A DNA stretch of 64,000 nucleotides from Tritonibacter scottomollicae (GTDB taxonomy: Bacteria; Pseudomonadota; Alphaproteobacteria; Rhodobacterales; Rhodobacteraceae): NCBI RefSeq assembly GCF_003003215.1, contig NZ_PVUF01000005.1, forward strand, positions 218,272 to 282,271, written 5' to 3'. This document shows positions 56,675-64,000 of this stretch, in pieces (within the stretch, counting starts at the first letter, position 1; every line of letters begins with the position of its first letter). A program made the position numbers and the translations under genes. The notes beneath the pieces were generated by a model, which worked only from the letters and a program-made list of their open reading frames with translations, had not been told where the DNA came from and ran no database searches.

Positions 56675-58750
56675 ATGGTTCAGATGGTCAATGTCACCTA
56701 TGGCACCTCCAAGGCGACGACGAACGCCCTTGGTCAGCGCCCGATGCAGGCTCGCACCTATGCCGCCCGCGCCGCGCAGTTCCTGCTGCTGAAGGCTCCG
56801 CCAGCGGCAGGCAAGAGCCGCGCGCTGATGTTTGTGGCGCTCGACAAGCTGCGCCATCAGGGGCTGGAAAAGGTGATCGTCTGCGTGCCCGAAACCTCGA
56901 TCGGCGGGTCGTTCCGCTCGACCGATCTGACGAGCTACGGGTTCGAGGCAGATTGGGAGGTCGATGACCGCTGGAACCTCTGCCTGACCGGCGAGGATGC
57001 CGACAAGCAGAAGGTGCGCGCCTTCCAGACCTTCATGGACAGCGATGCAAAGGTGCTGGTCTGCACCCATGCCACCTTCCGCTTCGGCTTTGACGAGGTG
57101 ATCAAGACCAAGGGGGTCGAGGCATTTGACAGCTGCTTCATCGCCATCGACGAATTCCACCATGTCTCGGCCTCGGACAACAACCGGCTGGGGTTGATCC
57201 TGCGCAGCCTGATCAATCGCGCCGAGTGCCATGTGATGGCGATGACCGGCAGCTATTTCCGTGGCGATGCCGATCCGGTGCTGCGCCCCGAGGACGAAGA
57301 CCGCTTCACCAAGATCACCTACAGCTATTACGAGCAGCTGGAAGGCTATGCCTGGCTCAAGGCGCTTGGGATCAACTACGAATTCTACAAGGGCAATTAC
57401 GTCAACGGGCTGCCTGGCGTGCTGAACCCCGATCAGAAGACGATCATCCACATCCCGCATCGCGGGTCGTCCGAGGCGTTCGATGACAAGTTCAACGAGG
57501 TGGGCAAGATCCTCGACCTGCTGGGCACGCATGAAGGGCGCGATCCCGAGACGGGGTTTGATCTGGTGAGTCAACCCGATGGCGGGGTGCTGAAGGTCGC
57601 CGACTTGGTGGATGACGGGCCGGGGCGCGATATCGTCAAGGCAGCGCTGTCGCGCGAGATCAAGGGGCCAGATGGCAAGCGCGATGATGTGGCCGACCGC
57701 GCCAAGGTCGACATCATCATCGCCCTTGGGATGGCCAAGGAAGGGTTCGACTGGGTCTGGTGTGAACATGCGCTGACCATCGGCTATCGGTCGTCCCTGA
57801 CCGAGATCGTGCAGATCATCGGGCGAGCCACCCGCGATGCGCCCGGCAAGCCCCGCGCGCTGTTCACCAACCTCGTGGCCGAACCGGGCGTGGAAACCGG
57901 CGTCGTGACCGACGCCGTGAACGATATGCTCAAGGCGATATCCGGGTCGCTGTTGATGGAGCAGGTGCTTGCCCCGAACTTCAAGTTCTACCGCCGCGAA
58001 GATGGCGACGTGCGGGCGCCGATGGGCACCGATGACGAGGGCAATATCACCATTGGCATCAAGGGGCTGGTCGAGCCGCCTACGGACCGCTCGCGCGAGA
58101 TCTGCGAGAAGGACATGAACGACCTGATGGCGACGGCCTATCAGGAGATGGATCGGCGCGTGCTGTCGCCAGACACGGCGCCCGAGGTCGCCACGCAGAT
58201 GGTGCTGACCGATATCATCGAGAAGCGGTATGAGACGCTCGATGCAGAGGAAGCGGAGTCCGTCCGTCAGCATCTCGCGGCGCATATGAACGTCCTGACG
58301 TTGGCGCGGAAGGAAGCGGAACGCGGGTTTTCCGAGGGACAGTCCCCCCTGAGCGGCACGCCCCCGAAGCCGAGCGGTGACGACGATGACGGTGAACCCG
58401 CCAGCGCGCCGAATACTCTGCTGGAGATGGTTCGGAAGTTCATCAACGTCCGGGACATCGACATCGAGCTGATCGACAGTGTGAACACCTTCCAGGAGCG
58501 TTTCGAGGTCGCGTCGAAATCTCTGAATTCTGAACTTCTGTCGCATGTGCAGTCGGCGATGGTGGCCTTGCGCGTGAACATGACCGGCGATGAGGCCAGA
58601 ACGCTGTGGCCCCGCATCAAGGCATTCCGCGCCACCGAGGGGCGTGAGCCGAATGTGCATTCCGCAAACCCGCTTGAGAAACGCATGGCGGAGGCACTTG
58701 CCTGGCTGAAGGCCGAGAAGGCCAAGCGCCTACGTGAGGGGGCTCTGTGA
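56675..58750 (+). CDS. Superfamily 2 helicase (YeeB-like) of the defence operon
   Basis: 691 residues. Motif I APPAAGKS (41-48), motif Ia ETSIGGSF, motif II DEFH (159-162), motif III MAMTGSYF (188-195), motif V AKEGFDW, motif VI QIIGRATRD (380-388): a complete two-domain SF2 translocase. The remaining 300 residues are helical with an acidic linker at about 565-580. Three bases after the methyltransferase; its stop overlaps the nuclease start. Probably translocates on non-self DNA to license or feed the nuclease. Confidence 0.88.
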   Translation: MVQMVNVTYGTSKATTNALGQRPMQARTYAARAAQFLLLKAPPAAGKSRALMFVALDKLRHQGLEKVIVCVPETSIGGSFRSTDLTSYGFEADWEVDDRWNLCLTGEDADKQKVRAFQTFMDSDAKVLVCTHATFRFGFDEVIKTKGVEAFDSCFIAIDEFHHVSASDNNRLGLILRSLINRAECHVMAMTGSYFRGDADPVLRPEDEDRFTKITYSYYEQLEGYAWLKALGINYEFYKGNYVNGLPGVLNPDQKTIIHIPHRGSSEAFDDKFNEVGKILDLLGTHEGRDPETGFDLVSQPDGGVLKVADLVDDGPGRDIVKAALSREIKGPDGKRDDVADRAKVDIIIALGMAKEGFDWVWCEHALTIGYRSSLTEIVQIIGRATRDAPGKPRALFTNLVAEPGVETGVVTDAVNDMLKAISGSLLMEQVLAPNFKFYRREDGDVRAPMGTDDEGNITIGIKGLVEPPTDRSREICEKDMNDLMATAYQEMDRRVLSPDTAPEVATQMVLTDIIEKRYETLDAEEAESVRQHLAAHMNVLTLARKEAERGFSEGQSPLSGTPPKPSGDDDDGEPASAPNTLLEMVRKFINVRDIDIELIDSVNTFQERFEVASKSLNSELLSHVQSAMVALRVNMTGDEARTLWPRIKAFRATEGREPNVHSANPLEKRMAEALAWLKAEKAKRLREGAL

Positions 58751-59967
58751 TGTCGCGCCCGAGCTTGGAAGATATTTTCGCGGAAGACGATGAATTCGGC
58801 CTGCTGAATGTTAAACCTCGGGCGTCCCGTGGTGGAACTTCGGAGGATCGAGGTGTCGCAGCTCTGCTCGAAGTGACCGCATTCCATGAGCTTAATTCGC
58901 GCCTCCCCGATCCAGACGCAACGGATCATGACGAAATGCGCCTTGGAGCGATTTGGGACACGGTGAAGCAGGCTCCCACCGATCAGATGCGGGTCGTGGA
59001 TCGTTTGGGCCTGCTGAGCGAAGATGCCGCCGCCACGCCGCGCTCATGGCAAGATGAACCTGTCGACGCTGATATTCCCGATAGTTTGGATGATATCTTC
59101 GCTGATGACGATCTTGATGTTGATGCGTCACTGGTCAGTCTCAAGCACGCTACGCCGTCCGCAGAACGGCACATTCCTGATCATCGCGCGGATTTCGTGC
59201 CCTGTCAGGATTTCGAGCAGTTCCGGGAGCGCTTCGAGACAGTCCAGCGCGGCCTGGAAACAGGCGAACGCCAAGCTAGCCCAGTGCGGAAGTGGTCGGT
59301 AATCGAGCCCATCGAAGGGGACTTCTTCATCCGCAACGGCTTGCTGGCCATGATCGTCGAGAAATCGGAAATGTCCGCCCGTGGTGGCGCGCGAGACCAC
59401 CGACTTCGCATCGTCTTTTCAAATGGCACGGAGAGCGACCCTCTCATGTCGTCATTCCGAAAATCCCTGAATGACGACAAGACGGCCCGCATGGTACAAA
59501 AGATTGGCCTTGGGCCTCTCGATCCTGAATGGGAGAGCGATCAGCTCGAAATGTCGGGAACGATTTACGTTGCCCGCTCCCGATCCGACAACCCCGAGAT
59601 CAAAGGGCAGCGCATGATCTTGCACAAGATCGGCGTCACCAGCCAGGAAGTAGCTCGCCGCGTTGCTGACGCAAGAAACGATCCGACGTTCCTTCTGGCT
59701 CCGGTGGAGATTGTCGCGACCTACAGCCTGCAAAACCTATCGCGCAGCAAAGTCGAAAGCCTACTGCATCGCTTCTTCGCAGCAGCTCGCCCTTCCGAAC
59801 TTTTCATTACTGATCGGTTTGGGAAGAAGGTTTTCCCGAAAGAATGGTTTTATGTTTTGCCAGATCACGTAGGTCAGGCTGCTAAGTTGATCGAAGACGG
59901 TACCTTGCACCAGTATTATTACGATGTCGAAAACCAGAGCATAACATTCAAGCCAAAGATGAGGTGA
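58750..59967 (+). CDS. GIY-YIG / T5orf172-type nuclease of the defence operon
   Basis: 405 residues. N-terminal 150 residues are acidic and low complexity, with a repeated short motif (SLEDIFAEDD near 5-15 and SLDDIFADDD near 112-121). Centre is unknown. C-terminal GIY-YIG domain (about 268-390): GTIYVARS as the GIY strand, HKIGVTSQEVARRV as the YIG strand with its Arg helix, the Glu of SKVESLLHRFF as metal ligand, and FPKEWFYV typical of T5orf172. Starts in the helicase stop (TGATG). Likely the effector nuclease. Confidence 0.85.
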   Translation: MSRPSLEDIFAEDDEFGLLNVKPRASRGGTSEDRGVAALLEVTAFHELNSRLPDPDATDHDEMRLGAIWDTVKQAPTDQMRVVDRLGLLSEDAAATPRSWQDEPVDADIPDSLDDIFADDDLDVDASLVSLKHATPSAERHIPDHRADFVPCQDFEQFRERFETVQRGLETGERQASPVRKWSVIEPIEGDFFIRNGLLAMIVEKSEMSARGGARDHRLRIVFSNGTESDPLMSSFRKSLNDDKTARMVQKIGLGPLDPEWESDQLEMSGTIYVARSRSDNPEIKGQRMILHKIGVTSQEVARRVADARNDPTFLLAPVEIVATYSLQNLSRSKVESLLHRFFAAARPSELFITDRFGKKVFPKEWFYVLPDHVGQAAKLIEDGTLHQYYYDVENQSITFKPKMR

Positions 59968-60075
59968 GTTTTACACACTCACCCTCTTGGTAAAGGAGGA
60001 GAAGGTTCGAATGACTGCGTTCGTGCTGCCGGTTGGGCCATTCGGTGCGGCTAGATCGAATGTAAGCAAGTGCCG

Positions 60076-60107
60076 AAGGCCCCGCGCTATAGCAGGGCCC
60101 TCGTTTC
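60076..60107. repeat. Terminator-like imperfect repeat, copy 2
   Basis: Begins AAGGCCCCGC and ends GGGCCCTCGTTTC; partner of 53347-53378. Here it is about 110 bases after the nuclease stop and may terminate the operon or the converging phage genes. Confidence 0.6.
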
Positions 60108-60253
60108 GTGGGTGTATGAAGTCCACGTATAGTCCGGGAGGGTATAAGTCCCGTAGCTTCAGCTTGCACACCACAACGTTTTGGCGCCAGTAAATAAACC
60201 GCAAACGAAAACAGACATCGATGCCGGCAGTCGCGGCAATCAGTGAGGATCAG

Positions 60254-60451
60254 TCAGGTCCGCGCCTTCGCAACGGGTTCCTGTTTTCGAAGGACTCCCC
60301 AGCCGTTGCAGGCGGAGCATTCATGCACCACACCGCTCCGACTGGTCTCCTTCCCATGCCCGTGGCAGGCCGGACAGACCTTCGCCGAGGCGCTGCCACC
60401 CCGCCGGCTGATCGGAGGCGGGGTGGCAGCGGGTGTCGGGCGCTTAGTCAA
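60254..60451 (-). CDS. Small DnaJ-type zinc-finger protein
   Basis: 65 residues with CPACHGHGKE and CSACNGWGVL, two CxxCxGxG-like halves of a single zinc site, flanked by Pro/Arg-rich ends. Four-base-type overlap with the holin-like gene upstream on the same strand. Probably a terminal gene of the tailed-prophage lysis block. Confidence 0.72.
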   Translation of the reverse strand: MTKRPTPAATPPPISRRGGSASAKVCPACHGHGKETSRSGVVHECSACNGWGVLRKQEPVAKART

Positions 60452-60791
60452 TGTACCGCTGGATGAGGCCAGCCAACTTGCTGCGTGCGAGGTTCGTCAG
60501 AACGCTGTCGTCTGGCCCGAGGCGCAGGATGGCATCGGGCACAGACCTTTTGGCATGCTCCACGGCCTCGCGGATCAGAACGTCCGCCGCTTCATTCGGC
60601 CCCCGCTCGACGCCGGCGCGAATGCCGCTCATCAGGGCACTGTGCAGCGCCTCGCGGTGGCGGGCCTCGATATCGAGCCCCCAGCGCTGTTTGGCGGTAT
60701 GGGCGGCGCTTCCGATCAGAGCGGTCAGAAGCACACTCAGGCCGCTGAGCACAACGGGCAGCAGCTCCTGGAGAAGATCATTCAGGTTCAT
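60444..60791 (-). CDS. Phage holin-like protein
   Basis: 115 residues. One N-terminal membrane helix (about 6-30, LLPVVLSGLSVLLTALIGSA) followed by an amphipathic helical region (RHREALHSALMSGIRAGVER) in the style of LLH-type phage holins. Adjacent to an endolysin gene on the same strand. Confidence 0.75.
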   Translation of the reverse strand: MNLNDLLQELLPVVLSGLSVLLTALIGSAAHTAKQRWGLDIEARHREALHSALMSGIRAGVERGPNEAADVLIREAVEHAKRSVPDAILRLGPDDSVLTNLARSKLAGLIQRYID

Positions 60792-60836
60792 GGGTTGGTC
60801 CTTTTCAGTTTGAGAGATGAGAATGCCGATCCCCGA

Positions 60837-61613
60837 TCAAAAGCGGAGAATGGCCAGGAAACGCCGCAGCCAGTTGACGCGCGGTGCGGGCGATTTGGGT
60901 TTGGGAGACACGTCTATGGGCGGCAGCTTGCGCAGCGCCTGGTGCAGTGCGGCGCGGGTCTTTGGTCCGCTCACCCCGTCGACAGTCAGCTGGGCCGCGC
61001 GCTGGAAGGCCCGCACATCTGTCGGACCATGACCGAGCAGGACCAGCTGCGCCCTTTGGGTCCAGTCCCGCCGCTGTGCGTAGTGGTTGTATCCGCCGTT
61101 CACCTTGTAGGTGATGCGCTTCACGTCACCCTGATCGGCGAGCGCATTGAGGCCACGGGTGGTCCAGTACCAGAGCGCCACCAACCCCTCCCACGGGTCG
61201 GTCAAAACCGCCTCCGGGTCCGCCTCGAAGTTGGGCGCAGTGTGGTCGATCCCACGCGCCCAAGCGGTGAAGGCGCGATAATTCCACCGCCCGGTGATCT
61301 GGATGGGACCGCGCCCGCGCAACAGATACCCATCGCCATCCCGCTCCGGCGTATTGCCGAGATCCGTGCGGATGTCATACCGAGCCTGCGCGGCAGTCGG
61401 CCCCCATAGCTCGCGGTCGAAGCGGAACGCCCCGCTCTCCACCAGCACCTGCCCCAGAAGGCAGGCAACCCGGTGCCGCCGGTTCAGGCCAACGTCGCCG
61501 CCGTAGGCATTCAGCGCCTTCAGGAACGACACGACGTTGTCCGCCTGGGCGCTGCCTTTCGGGATCTTTCCGGTGATCTTCTGCAGGGTGTCAAATGTCA
61601 GGATTTGCATCAT
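60837..61613 (-). CDS. GH19 chitinase-like endolysin with peptidoglycan-binding domain
   Basis: 258 residues. Catalytic domain (about 1-180) of glycoside hydrolase 19 type: GQVLVESGAFRF (catalytic Glu), YLLRGRGPIQITGRWNYRAF (family signature), EAVLTDPWEGLVALWYW. A C-terminal peptidoglycan-binding domain (about 185-240) follows with VRAFQRAAQLTVDGVSGPKT. Degrades the cell wall at lysis. Holin-like gene follows. Confidence 0.9.
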   Translation of the reverse strand: MMQILTFDTLQKITGKIPKGSAQADNVVSFLKALNAYGGDVGLNRRHRVACLLGQVLVESGAFRFDRELWGPTAAQARYDIRTDLGNTPERDGDGYLLRGRGPIQITGRWNYRAFTAWARGIDHTAPNFEADPEAVLTDPWEGLVALWYWTTRGLNALADQGDVKRITYKVNGGYNHYAQRRDWTQRAQLVLLGHGPTDVRAFQRAAQLTVDGVSGPKTRAALHQALRKLPPIDVSPKPKSPAPRVNWLRRFLAILRF

Positions 61614-61684
61614 GCTGCCTCCAATGAAAAAGCCCCGCTCAAGGCATGCTTGGCGAGGTGTGAACGGTTTGATTTTTGCAGGGG

Positions 61685-62014
61685 TTAGCGGATCGGCAGG
61701 CGCTCCATGCGCTCCAGCCGGTTGTCGATCTTGTTGAGGGTGGAGAGGATCAGAGACAGGCGCTCATCCTGACGGGCGAGGCTTGTTTCATTGGCGCGCA
61801 CACGCCCGGTCAAGGCGGTCTGCCGCGCCTCTGATGCAGTCAGGTCGACCCGCAACCCGTTGATGGTTTGGGCGAGGCTCTCGGTTTCTCCGCGCAGTGT
61901 CGCGACCTGCAAGCCGACCCAGAGGCCCGCGCCCACCAGCCCGCAAGCGACGGTCCAGGCAAGCGACTTGTTCAAGGTGATGCCGCGGTCGCTGTTTTCG
62001 ATCATTGTCATCAC
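61685..62014 (-). CDS. Phage membrane-anchored coiled-coil protein (spanin-like)
   Basis: 109 residues (two close Met starts). One membrane helix (about 18-38, LAWTVACGLVGAGLWVGLQV) and a long coiled coil to the end. Lies between tail fibre and endolysin, a usual place for i-spanin or lysis accessory proteins; not assigned to a family. Confidence 0.72.
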   Translation of the reverse strand: MMTMIENSDRGITLNKSLAWTVACGLVGAGLWVGLQVATLRGETESLAQTINGLRVDLTASEARQTALTGRVRANETSLARQDERLSLILSTLNKIDNRLERMERLPIR

Positions 62015-62020
62015 CCGCCC

Positions 62021-63931
62021 TCAAATCGCAGCCAGAATAAAGGCGAAGAGCTCGTCATAACGCACGCCCTGCCGGTTGTGGTACTCGGCGCCCTCTGGGG
62101 CATCCTCGGCGCTGGTGAAGACCTGCAGCTCTGTTCGGGCTTCCATGAGGATCTCCAGCTCTCCGGTCTCAACCTGCTTTTTTACAAGCTCGATCACCTC
62201 TTTTTCGACCTGCTGCACCTCACCGGTCGGCTCACCATGCTCATCCAGCACCGGCTCATCGACCGTCACCATGTGGATGACCTCTTCTTCCACCTCTTCC
62301 ATGATGGGTGTGGTCTCGGCTGGGATTTCCACTTCTGCAGACCACCATTCATCCCAGCACAACACGCCGTATCGCCAGGGATCCAGACCCTCGGCCTCAA
62401 AGGCGGCAGCCAGTTCTTGTGCGATCACGCCAAAGTGCCAGCGCGCGCCGTCACCTTTCTCGGCCACCGCATCGCGCATCCGGTACTTTTTCAGGAGACC
62501 TTTTGCGGCCACCGCCACCCGGCGCTCGGCTGCGTCCAGGTCTTGGATGTCTTGTTTGCTGCGCGCGTCGGATGTGTTGATCGTGCCGGTCCCCGCGTAG
62601 ACTTGAGACCAACGATATGAGCTTGAACCACTTGACGATACGTTGTCAGTCGCGGGTCGGAAATTCCCCGCTGTGTCTAGGACAACCGCCCGCGTCGGGT
62701 GTGATCTGAGGGTTACGTTTGCACCATCAGAGCAACTAATTGTGAACCCACCCGAACCGCGCGTACTGAGCACCGACGAACCATTTTCGCCAGAATTTCG
62801 AATGAGCCGCAAGCCATAGTCGATGTATTCCGTATCACCGACTAGATCGAGATATGCGGGGCCGTCAGCCGTTCGTCCTGAGCCAACTTCAACTGCGGCT
62901 GACGCAGCAGACCTATATCCCGAGATGACGTTTCCCAAGAAATTGGTTGTCCCCTTAATCGGCACCTCGAACTCAACGTCATCCTTTGAGATTACCATTT
63001 GACGCTTGGCCTGTGTCTCAATGAGCAAGGCTGAGCCGGGCATGATCTCGTTTGGATCCGTCTTTATGTAGAGATGTCCTGCTGTACTGTTGCCGCTGAG
63101 GACATGTTTGGCCCCTGTGTCACTGTCCGTGATGGCAAAGAAGGGGCTGCTGTTTCTGACCTCAATCCCCTGCGCTGTTCTGCCGTTTGCATCCAGCGTC
63201 ATGAACTCACGCCAAGGCGACCACGTGTTAGCCCCGGTCTTCGCGCGCACAGCCGTCCGGGCGTTTTGATCGGCACCAGCGTTCAGCGCCACCGCGATCT
63301 CCGCGTGCAATGTATCGTTCCGGCGCAAGCTCACACCGGCAAAGTTGGACCCAAAGCCTGGCTTATTCAGACCATTACTGTCCGTATGGAACAACCCGGA
63401 AGCATTCGCCTCATTCCAGTCGTTTTCATTTACCTGAAGCGTACCGGATCCAAGGCCGTGCGCCCCATTTTTCATTAACCGCCCATCGGTTATGTCGGCG
63501 GCATTCGCCTGCACCGCCGCGCCGGATGCTCGACCAGCGCTGTCGAACTCGATTGCCTCCTGATTGCCCGCCATCAGCGCCAGCCGGGAACTGCCCGCCG
63601 CATTTCCGATGGTGGTCTTGTTGCCCGCAGTCTGCACAAGGAAGTTGGAGGCAACTCCGTCGCGGAACCTGGCCAGCACGCCGGGCGCACCCAGCACCTC
63701 CAGATCGGTGAACTTCGCCGCTTCCGGATGGGTCAGCCCCACGGAGACGCCATTGATCGCGCCCTCGATGGCGGTGACGTTGGTCTCCAGGAACTCGATG
63801 AAGGCCAGCAGCTCATTGCGATGGGTGACCGCGAAGTGCTGGAACAGCGCATACATCTTGGCGTCAAAATCCGCCTCCGGCGTACTGCGTTTGGGGATTG
63901 GGGGGAACGGCGAGAAGCCGGGAATGCTCAT
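62021..63931 (-). CDS. Tail fibre protein with C-terminal S74 chaperone domain
   Basis: 636 residues. N-terminal attachment domain with a helix (residues 20-70), then long beta-rich shaft (AATVQANAADITDGRLMKNG type repeats of phage fibres), and from about 495 the intramolecular chaperone: SDARSKQDIQDLDAAERRVA, ARWHFGVIAQELAAAFEAEG. The S74-type auto-cleavage Ser is in NTSDARSKQD. The chain extends beyond the chaperone with a Glu/Val-rich tail. Determines host range of the tailed phage. Confidence 0.88.
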   Translation of the reverse strand: MSIPGFSPFPPIPKRSTPEADFDAKMYALFQHFAVTHRNELLAFIEFLETNVTAIEGAINGVSVGLTHPEAAKFTDLEVLGAPGVLARFRDGVASNFLVQTAGNKTTIGNAAGSSRLALMAGNQEAIEFDSAGRASGAAVQANAADITDGRLMKNGAHGLGSGTLQVNENDWNEANASGLFHTDSNGLNKPGFGSNFAGVSLRRNDTLHAEIAVALNAGADQNARTAVRAKTGANTWSPWREFMTLDANGRTAQGIEVRNSSPFFAITDSDTGAKHVLSGNSTAGHLYIKTDPNEIMPGSALLIETQAKRQMVISKDDVEFEVPIKGTTNFLGNVISGYRSAASAAVEVGSGRTADGPAYLDLVGDTEYIDYGLRLIRNSGENGSSVLSTRGSGGFTISCSDGANVTLRSHPTRAVVLDTAGNFRPATDNVSSSGSSSYRWSQVYAGTGTINTSDARSKQDIQDLDAAERRVAVAAKGLLKKYRMRDAVAEKGDGARWHFGVIAQELAAAFEAEGLDPWRYGVLCWDEWWSAEVEIPAETTPIMEEVEEEVIHMVTVDEPVLDEHGEPTGEVQQVEKEVIELVKKQVETGELEILMEARTELQVFTSAEDAPEGAEYHNRQGVRYDELFAFILAAI

Positions 63932-63944
63932 GAGAGAGTGTCTC

Positions 63945-64000
63945 CTATTTGAGGGTTTTGATGATCAGGGGAAAGACGGACTCGCCGGCCACATCGATGG
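63945..64000 (-). CDS. Phage tail-region protein, C-terminal fragment only
   Basis: The last 18 residues (ending ESVFPLIIKTLK) read on the minus strand into the window edge, 14 bases upstream of the fibre start codon. Presumably a tail or baseplate gene continuing outside the window. Confidence 0.5.
   Translation of the reverse strand, partial: IDVAGESVFPLIIKTLK

Noticed and set aside
56294..58660. 788-codon minus-strand open frame opposite the helicase
   Set aside because: Shadow of the helicase and methyltransferase 3' end; no recognisable motif.

Overview
The window is 64 kb of a GC-rich alphaproteobacterial chromosome. It most likely comes from a marine Rhodobacteraceae (Roseobacter-group) organism. 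Evidence for this: the fused TAXI-TRAP transporter, CckA, a GTTC-N7-GTTC SOS box in front of recA, an Irr-type iron box in front of an iscR-suf operon, and an IscR with a single cysteine in the cluster loop. A dif-like site at 23568-23595, converging KOPS-type octamers and the switch of gene strand around it suggest that the replication terminus lies inside the window.

Layout. 1-5.8 kb: pstS(partial)-pstC-pstA-pstB-phoU-phoB phosphate uptake and signalling operon. 5.9-8.1 kb: LysR regulator divergent from glutaryl-CoA dehydrogenase. 8.9-13.0 kb: TAXI-TRAP receptor, fused TRAP permease and universal stress protein. 13.1-23.6 kb: a 10.45-kb prophage of a tailless, internal-membrane dsDNA phage related to corticovirus PM2. 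Its 268-residue capsid protein resembles PM2 P2, and it carries a packaging ATPase, many tiny membrane proteins, a collagen-like spike, a virion lysozyme and a holin candidate. I see no integrase; it is bounded by two dif-like sites and is therefore best explained as an Xer-integrated element. 23.6-32.4 kb: the iscR-suf Fe-S assembly operon on the minus strand. 32.4-53 kb: ordinary core genes (HD phosphohydrolase, SMR exporter, typA, alaS, recA, cckA, rsmB-like, guaB, CoA-transferase, corrinoid-activator-like ASKHA protein). 53.05 kb: tRNA-Gly(CCC).

53.9-60 kb holds a three-gene defence-type operon just downstream of the tRNA: a YeeA/MmeI-like DNA methyltransferase, a superfamily 2 helicase and a GIY-YIG/T5orf172 nuclease. 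The order is the same as in Bacillus subtilis yeeABC, as I remember it. 60.2-64 kb, on the opposite strand, is the lysis and tail-fibre end of a tailed prophage that runs off the window (tail fibre with S74 chaperone, membrane/coiled-coil protein, GH19 endolysin, holin-like protein, small zinc-finger protein).

The two most interesting parts are the dif-flanked corticovirus-like prophage, with an unusual replication module (small winged-helix protein plus three 23-bp iterons and no large Rep), and the methyltransferase-helicase-nuclease island. All functional calls come from reading translated sequence and remembered family motifs; no database search was run.
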